From: Candidatus Limicola stercorigallinarum
GTDB taxonomy: Bacteria > Actinomycetota > Coriobacteriia > Coriobacteriales > Coriobacteriaceae
Length of the DNA stretch: 64,000 bases
Reading direction: 5' to 3'
NCBI GenBank assembly: GCA_018711625.1
Contig: DVID01000007.1
Location: forward strand, 1 to 64,000
Position numbers and translations under genes: made by a program. Below the pieces are notes generated by a model that searched no databases, was not told the origin of the DNA, and saw nothing but the letters and a program-made list of their open reading frames with translations. This document shows positions 1 through 7,902 of the stretch, piece by piece; positions within the stretch are counted from its first letter, which is position 1, and every line of letters begins with the position of its first letter.

Positions 1-633
1 TTACGCCTCGGGCGCCTCGCTCTCGGCACCCTCGTCCTCATCGCCCAGGCAGGCCTCCTCGATGCGCCGCTTGAGCACATCGATACCCAAGCCCGTCTCG
101 GAGCTCGTGACGATCACGTCCTCGGCAGGCACGTTGAGCTGCCGCTTGATAGCAGCCGCCTGCTGGCCCTGCTTTGAGCGGCTGAGTTTATCGGCCTTGG
201 TGAGGCAGACCACAAAGTTGAACTCGTTTTCTTGCAGGTACTCAATCATCTGGTGATCGAGCGTACTTGGATCGTGCCGAATGTCTACAAGCGAAACAAC
301 TAGGTTGAAGCTGCGCTCAGAGTTGAAGAAGTCGCCGATGAGCTTGGCCCAGCGGTCGCGCTCAGCCTTGGAACGGCGCGCAAAGCCGTAGCCCGGCAGG
401 TCAACAAAGTGCACGTCATCGGCCTCGAAGAAGTTGATGTTTGCCGTTTTGCCCGGCGTGCTCGACACCTTGACCAGGCCTTTGCGCTGGAAAATCTTGT
501 TCATAATGGACGACTTGCCCACGTTCGAGCGACCCACAAAGCTCACCTCGGGGCAGGTCGAAGGCGGAATCTGCGACACCTTGCCGTAGCTGGCAACAAA
601 GTGGGCAAGCTGGTAGTTGATGGTGTTTGCCAT
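1..633 (-). CDS. engB: EngB/YsxC/YihA ribosome-biogenesis GTPase
   Basis: 210 aa, the usual size for this P-loop GTPase, which acts in late assembly of the large ribosomal subunit. The G motifs are clear: G1 GRSNVGKS (34-41), G2 Thr in STPGKT (about 59), G3 DLPG (78-81), G4 TKAD (145-148) and a G5-like TSSE near 178. An open frame extends upstream, but the ATG at 633 is chosen because GGAGGATCC lies directly before it and because homologues begin just before the 'VASYGKVSQIP' region. The C-terminus has a short acidic tail (DEDEGAESEAPEA). The stop codon is at the very first bases of the window, so any downstream partner is out of sight. The nucleosidase gene lies 97 bp upstream on the same strand. 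Confidence 0.95.
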   Translation of the reverse strand: MANTINYQLAHFVASYGKVSQIPPSTCPEVSFVGRSNVGKSSIMNKIFQRKGLVKVSSTPGKTANINFFEADDVHFVDLPGYGFARRSKAERDRWAKLIGDFFNSERSFNLVVSLVDIRHDPSTLDHQMIEYLQENEFNFVVCLTKADKLSRSKQGQQAAAIKRQLNVPAEDVIVTSSETGLGIDVLKRRIEEACLGDEDEGAESEAPEA

Positions 634-730
634 GGATCCTCCAGATTGGGTCGTGGGGCGGGGAAAGGTGCGAGATATGAACCTCGTGCCTTGCGCTCTA
701 TCGGGGCAGCACAGACGCGTGGGCGCCCTG

Positions 731-1552
731 CTAGTCGCGGTATGAAAGCCCGAGGCGAGTTGCCAGGCGGCGCACAATAGCCAAGGTCAGCGCGCTTGCT
801 GTGTGGGCATACTCCTCCAGGTCGAACGAGCGGGCGCTCAGAGCGTCATACTCCTCGTCGCAATTGTCTGAAATGGCGCGCAGCACTAAGCAGTCCACCT
901 GGTTTTTGGCAGCAATATGCGCCACCGCGGCACCTTCCATCTCAGCGCAGTCGGCACGTGTTGCGGCAATCACTGCCTGTTTGAGCTCTTCGCCCGTAAT
1001 AAAACGATTCCCGGTGGCAATCACGCCGCGCAAATAGCGCTGCGGCTCGGCATCGGGGTTGTTACGCCGGAAATACGACGCATCTGCCGCAGCACGCGCC
1101 GCGGTCCCTGCCTCCGAGGCCTCTTCGTCAAGCGCTGCGTTCACAAAGCCGTGCGCCACCAGCGTCTCCTCCGCCACATCGACCAGAAAGTCGGATGACG
1201 CAAACTCCTCTAGATGAGGAGTAGACTCTGCAATAAGTGCTGTATCGGTGTCGATGTAGCGCAGGTGCTCGCCAATCACCACATCGCCGATGTGGAGCGC
1301 CGGGTTAAGCCCGCCCGCAATACCTGAGAAAATCACCGCGTTGGCACCATAGGCACTGATGAGATGCTGTGTTGCCGCTGCAACATTGACAGTACCCATG
1401 CCAGCCGTGGTAGCCACCAGATTGAAGCCATGGTAGCTGCCGCCCATCACAGTGAGGCCCGCCTCGTCGGTAACCGTGCCGTGTTCTACGGAGTGGTAGA
1501 TATGGCGCACCTCTTTATCGAGGGCACCGATGATGGCGATCGTGGGTGTCAT
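731..1552 (-). CDS. mtnN: 5'-methylthioadenosine/S-adenosylhomocysteine nucleosidase
   Basis: 273 aa. It cleaves adenine from MTA and SAH in methyl-cycle and quorum-signal metabolism. Family marks: N-terminal IGALDKEV with the general-acid Glu, FSGIAGGL, AEMEGAA and RAISDNCD containing the catalytic Asp. The start is the ATG at 1552 preceded by GGGGAGACGC; an open frame further upstream is ignored. The protein is about 40 residues longer than typical MTANs (about 230 aa). The extra length is an Ala/Glu-rich insertion around residues 135-175 (for example SEAGTAARAAADASYF) between the core strands. Function is secure; the effect of the insertion is unknown. Confidence 0.92.
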   Translation of the reverse strand: MTPTIAIIGALDKEVRHIYHSVEHGTVTDEAGLTVMGGSYHGFNLVATTAGMGTVNVAAATQHLISAYGANAVIFSGIAGGLNPALHIGDVVIGEHLRYIDTDTALIAESTPHLEEFASSDFLVDVAEETLVAHGFVNAALDEEASEAGTAARAAADASYFRRNNPDAEPQRYLRGVIATGNRFITGEELKQAVIAATRADCAEMEGAAVAHIAAKNQVDCLVLRAISDNCDEEYDALSARSFDLEEYAHTASALTLAIVRRLATRLGLSYRD

Positions 1553-1836
1553 GCGTCTCCCCTGCCTCGGTGTGAACAGTCGTACGTTTTGATTTTTGCT
1601 GTGTGACATGGTACCAGCTGCCTGATTGGCGCGGCAGCGGCATTGGGGCAATCCATAGGGTGTCAACCGCAGGCGGGCGCATGCACGGAAGACCTGCCCA
1701 CCACTAGGATCCATCTGCCACCTCCCGCTGACCGCCGAGTGGCTCTCAGACAACGTTCGGCGATGCAGTACAAGCACGCGCCAGGCACTCGTATACTTTA
1801 TGGGATTGGAACGTCACTCGCGAAAGGAGTCCCACG
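1553..1836. promoter_or_regulatory. Divergent promoter region between mtnN and the ROK kinase
   Basis: This 284-bp gap separates divergently read genes. On the plus strand TATACT at 1792-1797 is a good -10 about 40 bp before the kinase ATG, but no good -35 sits 17 bp upstream. An AAAGGAG ribosome-binding site follows at about 1823-1829. No recognisable operator was found. Confidence 0.35.
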
Positions 1837-2730
1837 ATGGAGCAAGTCCTCTTAGGCGCATTGGAAGCCGGCGGCACCAAGATGGTGTGCGCTGTGGGAT
1901 ACGGCGACGGCACGGTGGTTGAATCGGTGTCCATGCCCACTACAACCCCTGCTGAGACCATGGAGAAGGTGGCCGACTGGTTTGCCGAGAAGGGCATTGC
2001 GGCGCTGGGTATTGGCGCCTTTGGCCCCACCGCCGTCAACCCCGCCGACCCGCGCTTTGGCCAAATTCTGGAAACGCCCAAGACTGCCTGGCGTTATTTT
2101 GACATGCTTGGCTCGGTACGCGACCGCCTGAACGTCCCCTGCGGCTACGATACCGACGTGAACGTTGCCTGCCTGGGCGAAGTCACCTTCGGCTGCGCCA
2201 AAGGCCTTACCGACGTGGTGTATCTCACCATTGGCACCGGTGTAGGCGCCGGCGTGCTTTCGGGCGGCAAACTCGTGCACGGCAACATGCATCCTGAGGC
2301 GGGCCATATTCTGCTGGTGCGCGACCCGCGCGAAACCCTGCCTGTTCAAGAGAGCGGTTGCCCCTATCACAGCGATTGCCTTGAAGGCCTCGTTGCGGGA
2401 CCGGGCATTGCCAAGCGCTGGGATGGTAAGTCGGCCGGCCAGATGGCCGACGACGCCGAGGCCATGGACATGCTTGCCGGATACCTGGGCCAGGCACTTG
2501 CAACCTTCATCCTGTGCTATGCCCCTCAGAAGATCATCATTGGCGGCGGCGTGGCCGACCACACACCCATCGTTCCCCTGTCGCGCAAAAAGTGTGCCGC
2601 AGCGTTGAACGGCTACATCGTGACGCCTGAGTTCGCCGACCTTGATTCTTACATCGTCAACAACTCGCTGGAAGGCAAGCAGGGCATCATGGGCTGTCTG
2701 GAGCTCGCCCGCCGCGCTCTCGAGGCTTAA
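1837..2730 (+). CDS. ROK-family sugar kinase, probably fructokinase
   Basis: 297 aa cytosolic ATP-dependent sugar kinase. The N-terminal ALEAGGTK phosphate-1 loop (residues 8-15), the central IGTGVGAG motif and the ROK zinc site (HPEAGH followed by a Cys/His segment GCPYHSDCLEGL) are visible. The GCPYHxxCLEG form is characteristic of the ScrK/YdhR fructokinase branch rather than glucokinases, hence the preferred substrate fructose (inference). The start ATG has AAAGGAG 8 bp upstream. It is monocistronic, with no PTS or transporter neighbour, and is followed by a strong hairpin at 2781-2808. Other hexoses or mannose remain possible. Confidence 0.85.
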   Translation: MEQVLLGALEAGGTKMVCAVGYGDGTVVESVSMPTTTPAETMEKVADWFAEKGIAALGIGAFGPTAVNPADPRFGQILETPKTAWRYFDMLGSVRDRLNVPCGYDTDVNVACLGEVTFGCAKGLTDVVYLTIGTGVGAGVLSGGKLVHGNMHPEAGHILLVRDPRETLPVQESGCPYHSDCLEGLVAGPGIAKRWDGKSAGQMADDAEAMDMLAGYLGQALATFILCYAPQKIIIGGGVADHTPIVPLSRKKCAAALNGYIVTPEFADLDSYIVNNSLEGKQGIMGCLELARRALEA

Positions 2731-2780
2731 AAACCCGCCAGAGACGCCGTACACCGACGTTGTGACAAGAGCTGTCTCTC

Positions 2781-2808
2781 AAGGGCCATGCGCATGCGCG
2801 TGGCCCTT
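2781..2808 (+). terminator. Terminator of the ROK kinase gene
   Basis: Twelve-bp near-perfect stem (AAGGGCCATGCG with CGCGTGGCCCTT) around a 4-nt CATG loop, 50 bp after the kinase stop. The downstream run is CTTCGTTG, so the U tract is poor. Confidence 0.7.
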
Positions 2809-2847
2809 CTTCGTTGCCCGAGATGCCACGCGGACTCTCGATATAGC

Positions 2848-2876
2848 AAAACGGCCCATCCAAAGTGGACGGGCCG
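2848..2876 (-). terminator. Terminator of tRNA-Asp
   Basis: On the minus strand CGGCCCGTCC pairs with GGATGGGCCG (one G-U pair) across a 5-nt loop and runs into TTTT. It lies 12 nt past the tRNA CCA end. Confidence 0.8.
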
Positions 2877-2887
2877 CTTACATGCAG

Positions 2888-2965
<78 letters not shown>

Positions 2966-2986
2966 TCAGCAGTTGCTGCGAGAGCT

Positions 2987-3016
2987 AGTATACACAGAAG
3001 ACTAGAATTGACGCAA
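2987..3016 (-). promoter_or_regulatory. Probable promoter of tRNA-Asp
   Basis: Minus-strand TTGCGT (3011-3016) and TATACT (2987-2992) with an 18-bp spacer, placing the start about 10-15 nt before the tRNA. Confidence 0.5.
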
Positions 3017-3193
3017 GCATCTTTTTCAAACTTTTTTTCGTCTTATGAAGAAGGGGCTCGCTCCCACAGCCACCAGGTATGACAGAATAACGTTCCAGCA
3101 GCTCAAAGCCACTAACACATCGCACAACAAACCCAGCATCGCCCGGGACGCCCCAAAATTGCACGCCATCTGCGTGCACTATGTGTATCCAGA

Positions 3194-3664
3194 TTATTGA
3201 AGATCGATGATCTCGACCGAAAGCACCTGGCCATCGCGCACCATCAGGCGGGCAATCGTAGGCCCACGGTTACCGCGCGGATACGAAGCCGAACCCGGAT
3301 TCACCACCAGGCAACGACCAGTCTGCACGATCTTTGCGCGATGCGTGTGCCCGCATACACCCACGTTAATCATGCCCACGGGCAAATCTTCGCGGTAGTG
3401 CGCCACAGCAAACTTAAGGCCCTCATAGTCAAACAGCTTCAGCCGTTCAACGTCGGGCCCGTAATCATAGAAGTAATCGTTGTTGCCCTCAACGCCCACA
3501 ATGGACGGGCAAAGCGTGCAGAGATGGTCCCAGTCAGAAGTCGAGGTAATATCTCCCGCGTGGATAACCAAATCGGCCCCTGCGATCGCATCGAGCAAAC
3601 TATCAGACAGATGACCATGCGTATCGGAGATAACGTCGATGCGTTTGGGTGATGCAGTTTCCAC
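3194..3664 (-). CDS. YfcE/MJ0936-type metallophosphoesterase
   Basis: 156 aa, typical of the small stand-alone calcineurin-like phosphodiesterases. Metal ligands are all present: D14 and H16 in SDTHGH, D38 in HAGD, N61/D62 in GNND and the terminal GHTH box. Members cleave phosphodiesters such as bis-pNPP and cyclic nucleotides in vitro; the physiological substrate is unknown. The start is GTG at 3664 behind GAGGAAGG. It lies just upstream of the LytTR regulator (22 bp gap, same strand) but reads as an independent housekeeping gene. Confidence 0.85.
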   Translation of the reverse strand: METASPKRIDVISDTHGHLSDSLLDAIAGADLVIHAGDITSTSDWDHLCTLCPSIVGVEGNNDYFYDYGPDVERLKLFDYEGLKFAVAHYREDLPVGMINVGVCGHTHRAKIVQTGRCLVVNPGSASYPRGNRGPTIARLMVRDGQVLSVEIIDLQ

Positions 3665-3686
3665 GGGCGACCTTCCTCAGCACAAC

Positions 3687-4403
3687 TTATAGGCTCAGAG
3701 CTTTCTTGAGCGGCACAACGCGGCGGCGCGACACCGGAATGCGCTCCTCCACACCGGTCACACCCAGCTGGATAGCGCCCGAGGGCACCGTCTCAACGTC
3801 CTCCACGCACGCCAGGTTCACAATGTAGCGACGGTGCACACGGAAGAACCCAAAATCGCACAACTTTGATTCAAACTGGGCAAGCGACGTAGTGGAGAGA
3901 AAACGATCATCATCGGTGAAGATGCACGAATAGTCATCCTTCGCCATGATGTAGCGGATCTGATCAACGGGGATAAGCACCTTGCGTCCGCCCTTTTCGA
4001 CGGGGATACGCTCGATGGTGACCTTGCTCTCGGAAGCGGGCTTCACGCGGGCAAGAACCTTGTTGAGTGCCTGCTCCAGACGGTCTTCCTCGACTGGCTT
4101 GAGCAGATAGTCCACCGCGTCAACCTCAAACGCCTCGACCGCATGGTCGCTATAGGCCGTCACAAACACAATCGCGGGAGGGTTTTTAAGCTTGTGGAGT
4201 GCCTCTGCCAATTGCAAGCCCGACGCACCCGGCATCGAGATGTCCAAGAAAACCACGTCAACCCGGTTCTCCATGAGCGTCTCAATCGCTGCGCGCACAC
4301 TCGCAGCCTCGGTGATGAAACTCAGTTTGCCTGTCTGCTCAAGCAGAAAGCGCAGCTCAGAACGAGCCGGAGCCTCATCATCGACGATCATCGCACGTAG
4401 CAT
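3687..4403 (-). CDS. LytTR-family response regulator
   Basis: 238 aa. The receiver domain (1-115) has the acidic pair D8/D9, phospho-acceptor D54 (FLDISMPG), T82 and K102 (LLKPVEED). The LytTR DNA-binding domain (about 130-238) carries the typical 'IRYIMAKDDYSCIF' and 'FRVHRRYIVNL' segments. It sits 70 bp downstream of the matching histidine kinase and is surely its partner. Regulators of this type usually bind paired direct repeats and control envelope, bacteriocin or pyruvate-sensing genes. The target here is not evident. Confidence 0.9.
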   Translation of the reverse strand: MLRAMIVDDEAPARSELRFLLEQTGKLSFITEAASVRAAIETLMENRVDVVFLDISMPGASGLQLAEALHKLKNPPAIVFVTAYSDHAVEAFEVDAVDYLLKPVEEDRLEQALNKVLARVKPASESKVTIERIPVEKGGRKVLIPVDQIRYIMAKDDYSCIFTDDDRFLSTTSLAQFESKLCDFGFFRVHRRYIVNLACVEDVETVPSGAIQLGVTGVEERIPVSRRRVVPLKKALSL

Positions 4404-4473
4404 ATCCGATAAAACCCTTCCTCTGGTGCAAAAGCCCCCGCGCCCAACTTACATGCTGGGCGAGATTCTCATT

Positions 4474-5817
4474 TTACCCCTCAACGAAGATACTCTCCAA
4501 CACATCCAGATGCAATGTAACCGTTGTACCCTTGCCGGGCTGAGAATCTACCCGGGCAAAGGATTTGGGGCCATAAAAACGTTTGATGCGTGCGGAGATA
4601 TTCCCCATAGCTACGCCGGCACCACCGCCCTGTGGCAGCTTGGTGTCCACCGGCGATGCATTGGGATTGAACAGGCGGTTAGCCGTCGCCTCGTCCATGC
4701 CCACACCGTCATCGGATACCTCGATGGTAATCGCGTTGTCTTCGCACGACCGCACGCGCACCGCAATATGCAGCGGCTCCTCGTCGCGCATGGCATGCCG
4801 CACCGCGTTTTCAACGAGCGGCTGCACCACAAAGGCGGGAACCAGCATATCGGCCACGCCGTCCTCAACATCAAAGGTGGCGCGAATGCGATCCTCGCCA
4901 AAACGCGCAAGCTCAAACGTAAGGTAGCGCTTGGTCTGGGCGATCTCGCGCTCAACCGGAATGAGGGTACCGGAGTTATCAAGCGTTGAACGATAAAACG
5001 ACGAGAACTCGCGCAGCAGCTCGCGAGCGCGGGCGGGATCGGTACGCGTGAACGACGCGATGGTGTTGAGCGTATTGAACAAGAAATGCGGATTGATCTG
5101 CGCCTGCAGGGCACGCACCTCTGCGCGGGCTGTGAGCTCTTCTTGCTGCTCAAGCGCGTGAATTGCAAGCTGCGTGGACAGAAGCTCCGAGAAGCCCGCA
5201 ACCAGCGCATACTGGGTGCGATTGACCGCACGCGGGCTTGAGAAATAGAACTTGAGCGCACCCACCGTGCGGTTGCGAATCTTGAGCGGAGCCACGATGC
5301 CGGCGGGAATCTTGCGGGTGACGCCGCTCTCCCCCTTCACGCCGATCGTCTGCGTAAACGACTGGGTCATACCATGCTCGAGCACATAGTGCGTAGCCGG
5401 CGTGTGGATGGGCGAGCCCGGTGGAAAGTCATCGGCCATGTTGCCCACGCAGGCAAGCACGTTTTGACAGTCGGTGATGGCGATGCTACAGGCTCGTGTT
5501 TGGGGCAGCAGGCGCTCGCAGATCTTTTGCGCACTTTCGGCGGTAAGGCCCTCTTTGAGGTCATCAAGCATGTTGGATGCCACAAAAAGCGTCTCTTCGG
5601 TATAGCGAGACCGTAACATATCGGGATTGAGGCAGAAGAACGCGAAAATGGCAAACAGCACGCAGAGCACCGAGCATGAAACGGCGATATACACCGGCTC
5701 ATTCCCCACCACAACCAGATGAATCACATAGAGAAACAACGCTAACAGCAGTGCGCCAAATGCAAGCTGCACGCGCAGAAGCGTATCGGTTCGAGTAGAC
5801 GGCGAACGTGGGTTCAT
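4474..5817 (-). CDS. LytS/YpdA-like sensor histidine kinase (reduced membrane part)
   Basis: 447 aa. Two closely spaced membrane helices (about 17-37 and 42-62) replace the 5-6 helix 5TM-LYT module seen in LytS, and are followed by a GAF-like cytosolic sensor (about 75-220, with FVASNMLDDLKEGLT at its start). The His_kinase box QINPHFLFNTLNTI puts the phospho-histidine at H244. The HATPase part has LVENAVRHA, SDDGVGMD and a GGGAGVAMGNI lid. Its ATG overlaps the glycosyltransferase stop (ATGA), so the two are translationally coupled. With so few helices the input is probably cytosolic or carried by the GAF domain (inference). Confidence 0.88.
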   Translation of the reverse strand: MNPRSPSTRTDTLLRVQLAFGALLLALFLYVIHLVVVGNEPVYIAVSCSVLCVLFAIFAFFCLNPDMLRSRYTEETLFVASNMLDDLKEGLTAESAQKICERLLPQTRACSIAITDCQNVLACVGNMADDFPPGSPIHTPATHYVLEHGMTQSFTQTIGVKGESGVTRKIPAGIVAPLKIRNRTVGALKFYFSSPRAVNRTQYALVAGFSELLSTQLAIHALEQQEELTARAEVRALQAQINPHFLFNTLNTIASFTRTDPARARELLREFSSFYRSTLDNSGTLIPVEREIAQTKRYLTFELARFGEDRIRATFDVEDGVADMLVPAFVVQPLVENAVRHAMRDEEPLHIAVRVRSCEDNAITIEVSDDGVGMDEATANRLFNPNASPVDTKLPQGGGAGVAMGNISARIKRFYGPKSFARVDSQPGKGTTVTLHLDVLESIFVEG

Positions 5818-7001
5818 CGAGCCCCCTTGAACATACTGGCAAGCTCCCGATTACGCCACAGGCCGTCCATGATGGCGGGCCAGAAGCTCTGGAATTTAAG
5901 ATAGCTGCTTTCGTGTTCGCGCGCATAGCGCAGCGCATCCTCGCGACCGGTGCGCAAGATACGCCGATACCCCGCGTGCTCGCGGGTAACGAGCGACCGC
6001 ACCAAAGCCGTACGCTGCACACGCTCGTCCAGCTCATCAGAGATCCACGGACCAGGATACGGCATGAGCGAAGCGGCGGTCACGGGCGTCAGATCGTTTT
6101 GGCGGTTGGCATACGCAAGTTTGGCTCGCTCGTAATACCAGCGGTACACATCTTGCATAAAGCGCGGCGACCGCTGATGCTGCTCAGGCGGCAGATGGTT
6201 GACCGCCCATTCGTTGTCAAACCACACATCAAGCCCCTGCAGGCGCAGGTTAAAGAGGTAGTCGAGGTCCTCGCCGCGCGTGATGAACGGATCGAAGGCA
6301 ACCCGCATGAACACACGCGCATGGAGCGCCATAAGGCCGCCGCATACATAGTTGGAGCGCGAGATGCGCGTCGCCGCAAGCGCGCGCCGCATCCAGCGGT
6401 TGAATTCAAACCGTTTGGTCCACCACTTCTGGGTGATGCCGGCCTTGGAGGTATCGGCAAACGGGGAGCCCGTGCGGTCGTAGAAAAAGCCCGTCTTGGC
6501 CAGAATGGGCAGCTGAGCGCGGGTCTCTTGGCCAAGGGCGTAGAGCGCCTTCTTCATGAAGTCAGGACCAAGCACCACTTCGTCATCGTCGAGGAAGATC
6601 ACCGCATCGTGACCAAGAACGGCAGCAACGGCAAGCCCCATGTTGCGGATGGCACCATATCCGCGCAGCGAGATGCACTCGCCCGAGCCGCGCGGCATCA
6701 TGCGGTTAACCACGTCAATTACGCGAGCTGCCTCGGTATTGGTGACCACGGTGATCGACAGCTTGGGATGGCCCTCGCAGATGAAGCGGATACGGCGGGA
6801 AACCTCCACGGTTGCCGAAATGGGACAAACCACCAGCAAGATGATGGGCGCTAAGTCTCGCACCTGCTCAAGCGATGCCAGGCAACGCTCAAGCTCTGGA
6901 TGTGGGGCGTGCAGTTCGGTTGCGTGATCGTAGGCGCCGGGAGCATAGGCGCCCATGCGCTCATCTGCCCAATATGTTGGTATTACGATCGCGGCGTTCA
7001 C
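5814..7001 (-). CDS. Family-2-type glycosyltransferase
   Basis: About 395 aa from a GTG at 7001, chosen because GAGGAG lies 8 bp upstream; an in-frame GTG at 7025 is also open but lacks a good site. NAAIVIPTYWADERMG begins a GT-A fold, VIFLDDDEVV (near residue 140) is the metal and sugar-nucleotide DxD region, and a GEDLDYLFNLRLQGLDVW segment (about 260-280) is the acceptor-side acidic motif found in GT2 enzymes. There are no membrane helices. Substrate cannot be read. It is the first gene of a three-gene unit with a LytS/LytTR-like two-component system, linking an envelope-sugar enzyme to its regulators by a 4-bp overlap. Confidence 0.75.
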   Translation of the reverse strand: MNAAIVIPTYWADERMGAYAPGAYDHATELHAPHPELERCLASLEQVRDLAPIILLVVCPISATVEVSRRIRFICEGHPKLSITVVTNTEAARVIDVVNRMMPRGSGECISLRGYGAIRNMGLAVAAVLGHDAVIFLDDDEVVLGPDFMKKALYALGQETRAQLPILAKTGFFYDRTGSPFADTSKAGITQKWWTKRFEFNRWMRRALAATRISRSNYVCGGLMALHARVFMRVAFDPFITRGEDLDYLFNLRLQGLDVWFDNEWAVNHLPPEQHQRSPRFMQDVYRWYYERAKLAYANRQNDLTPVTAASLMPYPGPWISDELDERVQRTALVRSLVTREHAGYRRILRTGREDALRYAREHESSYLKFQSFWPAIMDGLWRNRELASMFKGAR

Positions 7002-7184
7002 GGCCAACACTCCTCGTCCCTGCACGACCGGGTCTCCCGGGGTTCGAGCTAAGATGACCGCTTGCGGTTTGTTCGTTCACCAGTGGGCTCACAGCCAACC
7101 AGCCGCACCTTCCTATGTCTGCCGCTACCAAATGACGCGGCGTCGCCATTTGGTAGCCAGCATAAGCGCAGTGCCTAAGAGCGT

Positions 7185-7769
7185 CTACGCTCGCTGCTGT
7201 GGCAGTTCGAAGGGCGACATACCCTTGAAGTACGGGGTGCGGGCAAGCGAACGCGCCAGCGGATATCCCAGCACATACATGATAACCGCTTCGCCCAAAC
7301 CCGTGCTCACCAGACCAAAGACATACATGAGTCCCCAGGCACCATCAAGCGAGATGGACGTGAAGGGAATGGTGTAGAAGCCGGTTGCCTGGAGCAACAG
7401 AGGCAGGTACGCGGGCACGATGATGGCGTTTGCCAGCACCGGTCCCAGAAGGGCGATTGCCGGATGCTTGCGCATGCGCCAGGTAAACCACGCGCCGACG
7501 CAGGTGGCAAGCGAGCCAAAAACTACGTCGAGCATGCCGAGCATGCCGGTGCCTGAAAGTGCGATGTTGGCGATATTGGCAAGGGCGCAGCCCAGTGTGA
7601 GTCCGGGCACCGCGTGCGGCGTAAAGAGTGCAAGCACGCACAGCGCCTCAGACACGCGAAACTGCACGGGACCCCAGGCGAGGTTGCCCAAAAAGAGCAT
7701 CGTCACCAGAGTGCATGCTGCATAGAGCGCAGCGATGGCGCCCACGCGTACCACATCATTCGATTTCAT
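7185..7769 (-). CDS. queT: QueT-family transporter (predicted queuosine-precursor uptake)
   Basis: 194 aa, hydrophobic, about six helices. The sequence LAWGPVQFRVSEALCVLALFTP is the hallmark of the QueT (DUF988) S-component family, which takes up queuosine precursors with a shared ECF module. A second conserved segment is PAYLPLLLQATGFYTIP. The ATG at 7769 has AAGGTGA 8 bp upstream. Just upstream lies a 10-bp perfect hairpin (7791-7821). No EcfA/EcfT genes are nearby, consistent with a shared energising module elsewhere. Confidence 0.85.
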   Translation of the reverse strand: MKSNDVVRVGAIAALYAACTLVTMLFLGNLAWGPVQFRVSEALCVLALFTPHAVPGLTLGCALANIANIALSGTGMLGMLDVVFGSLATCVGAWFTWRMRKHPAIALLGPVLANAIIVPAYLPLLLQATGFYTIPFTSISLDGAWGLMYVFGLVSTGLGEAVIMYVLGYPLARSLARTPYFKGMSPFELPQQRA

Positions 7770-7790
7770 TGAGAATCACCTTCTATGTTT

Positions 7791-7821
7791 GGAGGGCTTT
7801 ACTAACGCTGGAAAGCCCTCC
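7791..7821 (-). promoter_or_regulatory. Leader hairpin before queT, possible translational switch
   Basis: On the minus strand GGAGGGCTTT pairs perfectly with AAAGCCCTCC around an 11-nt loop CCAGCGTTAGT. The hairpin ends about 21 nt before the start codon and is followed by AAACATAGAAGGTGA containing the ribosome-binding site. Position and size recall preQ1 leaders, but the conserved preQ1-I tail (ACUAAGG) and loop bases do not match. Confidence 0.4.
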
Positions 7822-7902
7822 GTACAAGGTGAGATGCATCGCAGGAGGGTAGCAATCTTACGCGTGCACGCCGACACGCGCTCCTGCACCCATGCATGCG
7901 CT

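Noticed and set aside
2985-3179. 64-codon minus-strand frame next to tRNA-Asp
   Set aside because: It overlaps the tRNA promoter, has no ribosome site and reads as random sequence.
7770-7825. Call of a preQ1-I riboswitch before queT
   Set aside because: Stem fits but the conserved loop and ACUAAGG tail are missing, so only a leader hairpin is reported.
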